Below, piece by piece: positions 62,649-64,000 of a DNA stretch of 64,000 nucleotides. The stretch is from Anaerolineae bacterium (GTDB lineage: Bacteria > Chloroflexota > Anaerolineae > Aggregatilineales > Phototrophicaceae). Position numbers and translations under genes: made by a program. Location of the stretch: contig JAJECX010000029.1 in NCBI GenBank assembly GCA_022821805.1, positions 62,001-126,000 of the forward strand. Direction: 5' to 3'. Below the pieces are notes generated by a model. The model was not told the DNA's origin. It saw only the letters and a program-made list of their open reading frames with translations, and did not search any database. Within the stretch, counting starts at the first letter, position 1; each line of letters begins with the position of its first letter.

Positions 62649-63347
62649 ATGAGCAAGATGGTCAGTTTTGGATTGCCGCTGGAAGCAATCCGCGCTTATT
62701 GCAATCAGCGCCCCATAAGGCGGCTCTCGCTTTTTGGCTCGGCGCTGCGCGAAGATTTCTCGCCCGAAAGCGACATCGACTTGTTGGTGGAATACGCGCC
62801 AGAAGCAGACATGGATGGTCTTGATATCCGGCAACAGCAAATGGACTTAAGCGAAATGATTGGGCGGCCTGTGGACCTGGGCACACCACAGACACTCAGT
62901 CCTTACATTCGCCAAGAGGTCATCGAAAGCGCCGAGTTGCTCTACGATGTCGACGGCGTCTATCCTGGCAGGAGCAAGCCTATGCCGAAAAAGCCGGATA
63001 AAGACCGCCTGCGCCTGCTACATATGCGGGACGCGGCTGAGAAAGCCCGCCGCATTGCAAGTGGTCACACGTGTGCCGATTTAGAGAAAAACGATATGCT
63101 GCAGTTGGCTTTGGTGAAAGCGGTTGAAACCATTGGCGAAGCCGCCCGCCATGTCAGCGCCGAAACCAGAGCGCTTGCCCCGGATATTGACTGGGGAGAT
63201 ATCGTCGGCATGCGCAACAATCTGGTCCACGCCTATTGGAAAGTCGATTATGATGTGCTTTGGGATGTGATCACCGATCGGCTGCCGCCACTAATCATCG
63301 AATTGAATCGTCTGATTGAAGCCAAATACGGAGCGCGCAATGAGTGA
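62649..63347 (+). CDS. Single-chain MNT-HEPN (MntA-HepT) toxin-antitoxin fusion
   Basis: A 232-residue protein joining two halves that are normally separate genes. Residues 1-111 are an MntA-type nucleotidyltransferase: SLFGSALREDFSPESDIDL (30-45) with G-S and D-x-D. Residues 112-232 are a HEPN/HepT-type RNase: MRNNLVHAYW carries the R-x4-H-x-Y motif with Arg189, His194 and Tyr196. In known pairs MntA adds AMP to that Tyr and silences HepT. Met112 (62982) has AGGAG seven bases upstream, so the HEPN half may also be made alone. AAGGG lies before the first ATG. It overlaps the next gene by eight bases. Confidence 0.85.
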   Translation: MSKMVSFGLPLEAIRAYCNQRPIRRLSLFGSALREDFSPESDIDLLVEYAPEADMDGLDIRQQQMDLSEMIGRPVDLGTPQTLSPYIRQEVIESAELLYDVDGVYPGRSKPMPKKPDKDRLRLLHMRDAAEKARRIASGHTCADLEKNDMLQLALVKAVETIGEAARHVSAETRALAPDIDWGDIVGMRNNLVHAYWKVDYDVLWDVITDRLPPLIIELNRLIEAKYGARNE

Positions 63348-64000
63348 AACTGAGATGAAATGCGGGAATGACAAAACCGAAAGCAGCGAAGAAGCGCCCA
63401 TCGTCACCTCCCACCAGCTCAAGCTCGCCGACGCGACGCTAGCCTATACCGCTACCGTCGGCATGATGCCGCTGAAAGACGAGAAGGAGGTCATCGCCGC
63501 TCAGATCTTCTATACCGCCTACACGCTTGAATCGGAGGCCGATTCAGCAGCGCGTCCGCTGATCTTCGTCTTCAACGGCGGACCGGGTTCGGCGTCGATC
63601 TGGCTGCACATGGGCGCGCTGGGACCCAAACGGGTTGACATGGGCGAGGAAGGCTTCATGCCGCCGCCGCCTTTCAAGCTGATTGACAATGCGCATACCT
63701 GGCTTGATCTGGGCGATCTCGTGTTCATCGACCCGGTCGGCACTGGGTATTCGCGCGCGGCTGACCCGGACAATAACGAGAAATACTGGGGGCTGGAAGA
63801 AGACCTGGAAGCGGTCGGCGAGTTCATCCGCCTCTTTCTGTCGCGCAATAAACGCTGGACCTCGCCGCTTTATCTCGCTGGCGAAAGCTACGGCACAACG
63901 CGCGCCGCCGGTCTCGCCGGTCACCTCATCGACCGCGGCATCGCCTTCAATGGCGTGATCCTGATTTCGACCATAATGAATTTTCAGACCACCCGCTTCA
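63340..64000 (+). CDS. Serine carboxypeptidase-like protein, peptidase S10 (3' end outside window)
   Basis: The first 220 residues of an S10-family alpha/beta hydrolase. Visible are RPLIFVFNGGPGSASIW (oxyanion hole), DLVFIDPVGTGYSRAAD and the nucleophile elbow YLAGESYGTTRAAGL with the catalytic Ser. There is no signal peptide. The remaining Asp and His lie beyond the window. The start ATG lies inside the last codons of the MNT-HEPN fusion. Confidence 0.88.
   Translation, partial: MSETEMKCGNDKTESSEEAPIVTSHQLKLADATLAYTATVGMMPLKDEKEVIAAQIFYTAYTLESEADSAARPLIFVFNGGPGSASIWLHMGALGPKRVDMGEEGFMPPPPFKLIDNAHTWLDLGDLVFIDPVGTGYSRAADPDNNEKYWGLEEDLEAVGEFIRLFLSRNKRWTSPLYLAGESYGTTRAAGLAGHLIDRGIAFNGVILISTIMNFQTTRF

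Noticed and set aside
1-64000. tRNA, rRNA, insertion sequences and phage genes
   Set aside because: I looked for T-loop words, transposase motifs and phage structural genes in the gaps and found none that hold up; a covariance-model scan would be decisive for tRNA.

Overview
The window reads as chromosomal DNA of a free-living bacterium with moderately high GC. The best guess is a member of the Chloroflexota (Anaerolineae/Caldilineae-like). This rests on gene content (many carbohydrate ABC importers, PhyH dioxygenases, lipoprotein-like secreted proteins) and on abundant intergenic palindromic repeats of the type gtaggggcga...tcgcccctac; it is inference, since no rRNA or other phylogenetic marker is present. 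No insertion sequence, prophage, CRISPR array or tRNA gene was seen.

Layout. 1-4 kb: tail of a RelE/HigB-like toxin, an MsbA-type ABC exporter, a secreted nuclease lipoprotein, peptide deformylase and a DinB-like protein. 4-9.5 kb: a fructan/sucrose cluster on the minus strand (GH32, binding protein, two permeases) next to an internally deleted LacI regulator. 9.5-20 kb: sbcD with a small unknown gene, a processive GT2, a MOSC protein, a GH51 arabinofuranosidase, class I fructose-bisphosphate aldolase, a PF04392 binding protein, maf and a Bax-inhibitor-1 protein. 20-31 kb: two more sugar ABC importers (binding protein plus two permeases, no ATPase), with an MFS carrier, an M20 carbamoylase-like hydrolase, a sulfite-oxidase-fold protein and a PhyH dioxygenase. 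31-35 kb: a tandem array of zinc alcohol dehydrogenases, two intact and two decayed. 35-39 kb: a secreted beta-helix/LysM protein behind a G14 tract, and an unusual ITPase-IMP-dehydrogenase fusion.

40-47 kb: a YceI protein, a repeat-dense 700-bp intergenic region that looks like an origin or multi-site operator, an MBL hydrolase, an aminoglycoside-adenylyltransferase-like gene, rsfS, a DinB protein, an SRPBCC protein and a parA/parB pair. 47-50 kb: a znuABC zinc importer whose binding protein carries a very long His/Asp loop. 50-61 kb: envelope genes (G5/3D cell-wall protein, class B PBP, polyprenyl-phosphate sugar transferase, two GT4s), with trhO and a phosphoesterase. 61-64 kb: a heptad-repeat protein, recO, a single-chain MNT-HEPN (MntA-HepT) toxin-antitoxin fusion and the start of an S10 serine carboxypeptidase.

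The most unusual items are the ITPase-IMPDH fusion, the MNT-HEPN fusion with an internal ribosome-binding site, the G14 tract that separates an ATG from the signal peptide of a secreted protein by one frame, the 41-kb repeat cluster near parAB, and the decaying dehydrogenase array. Start codons were chosen from visible Shine-Dalgarno motifs wherever these differ from the longest reading frame.
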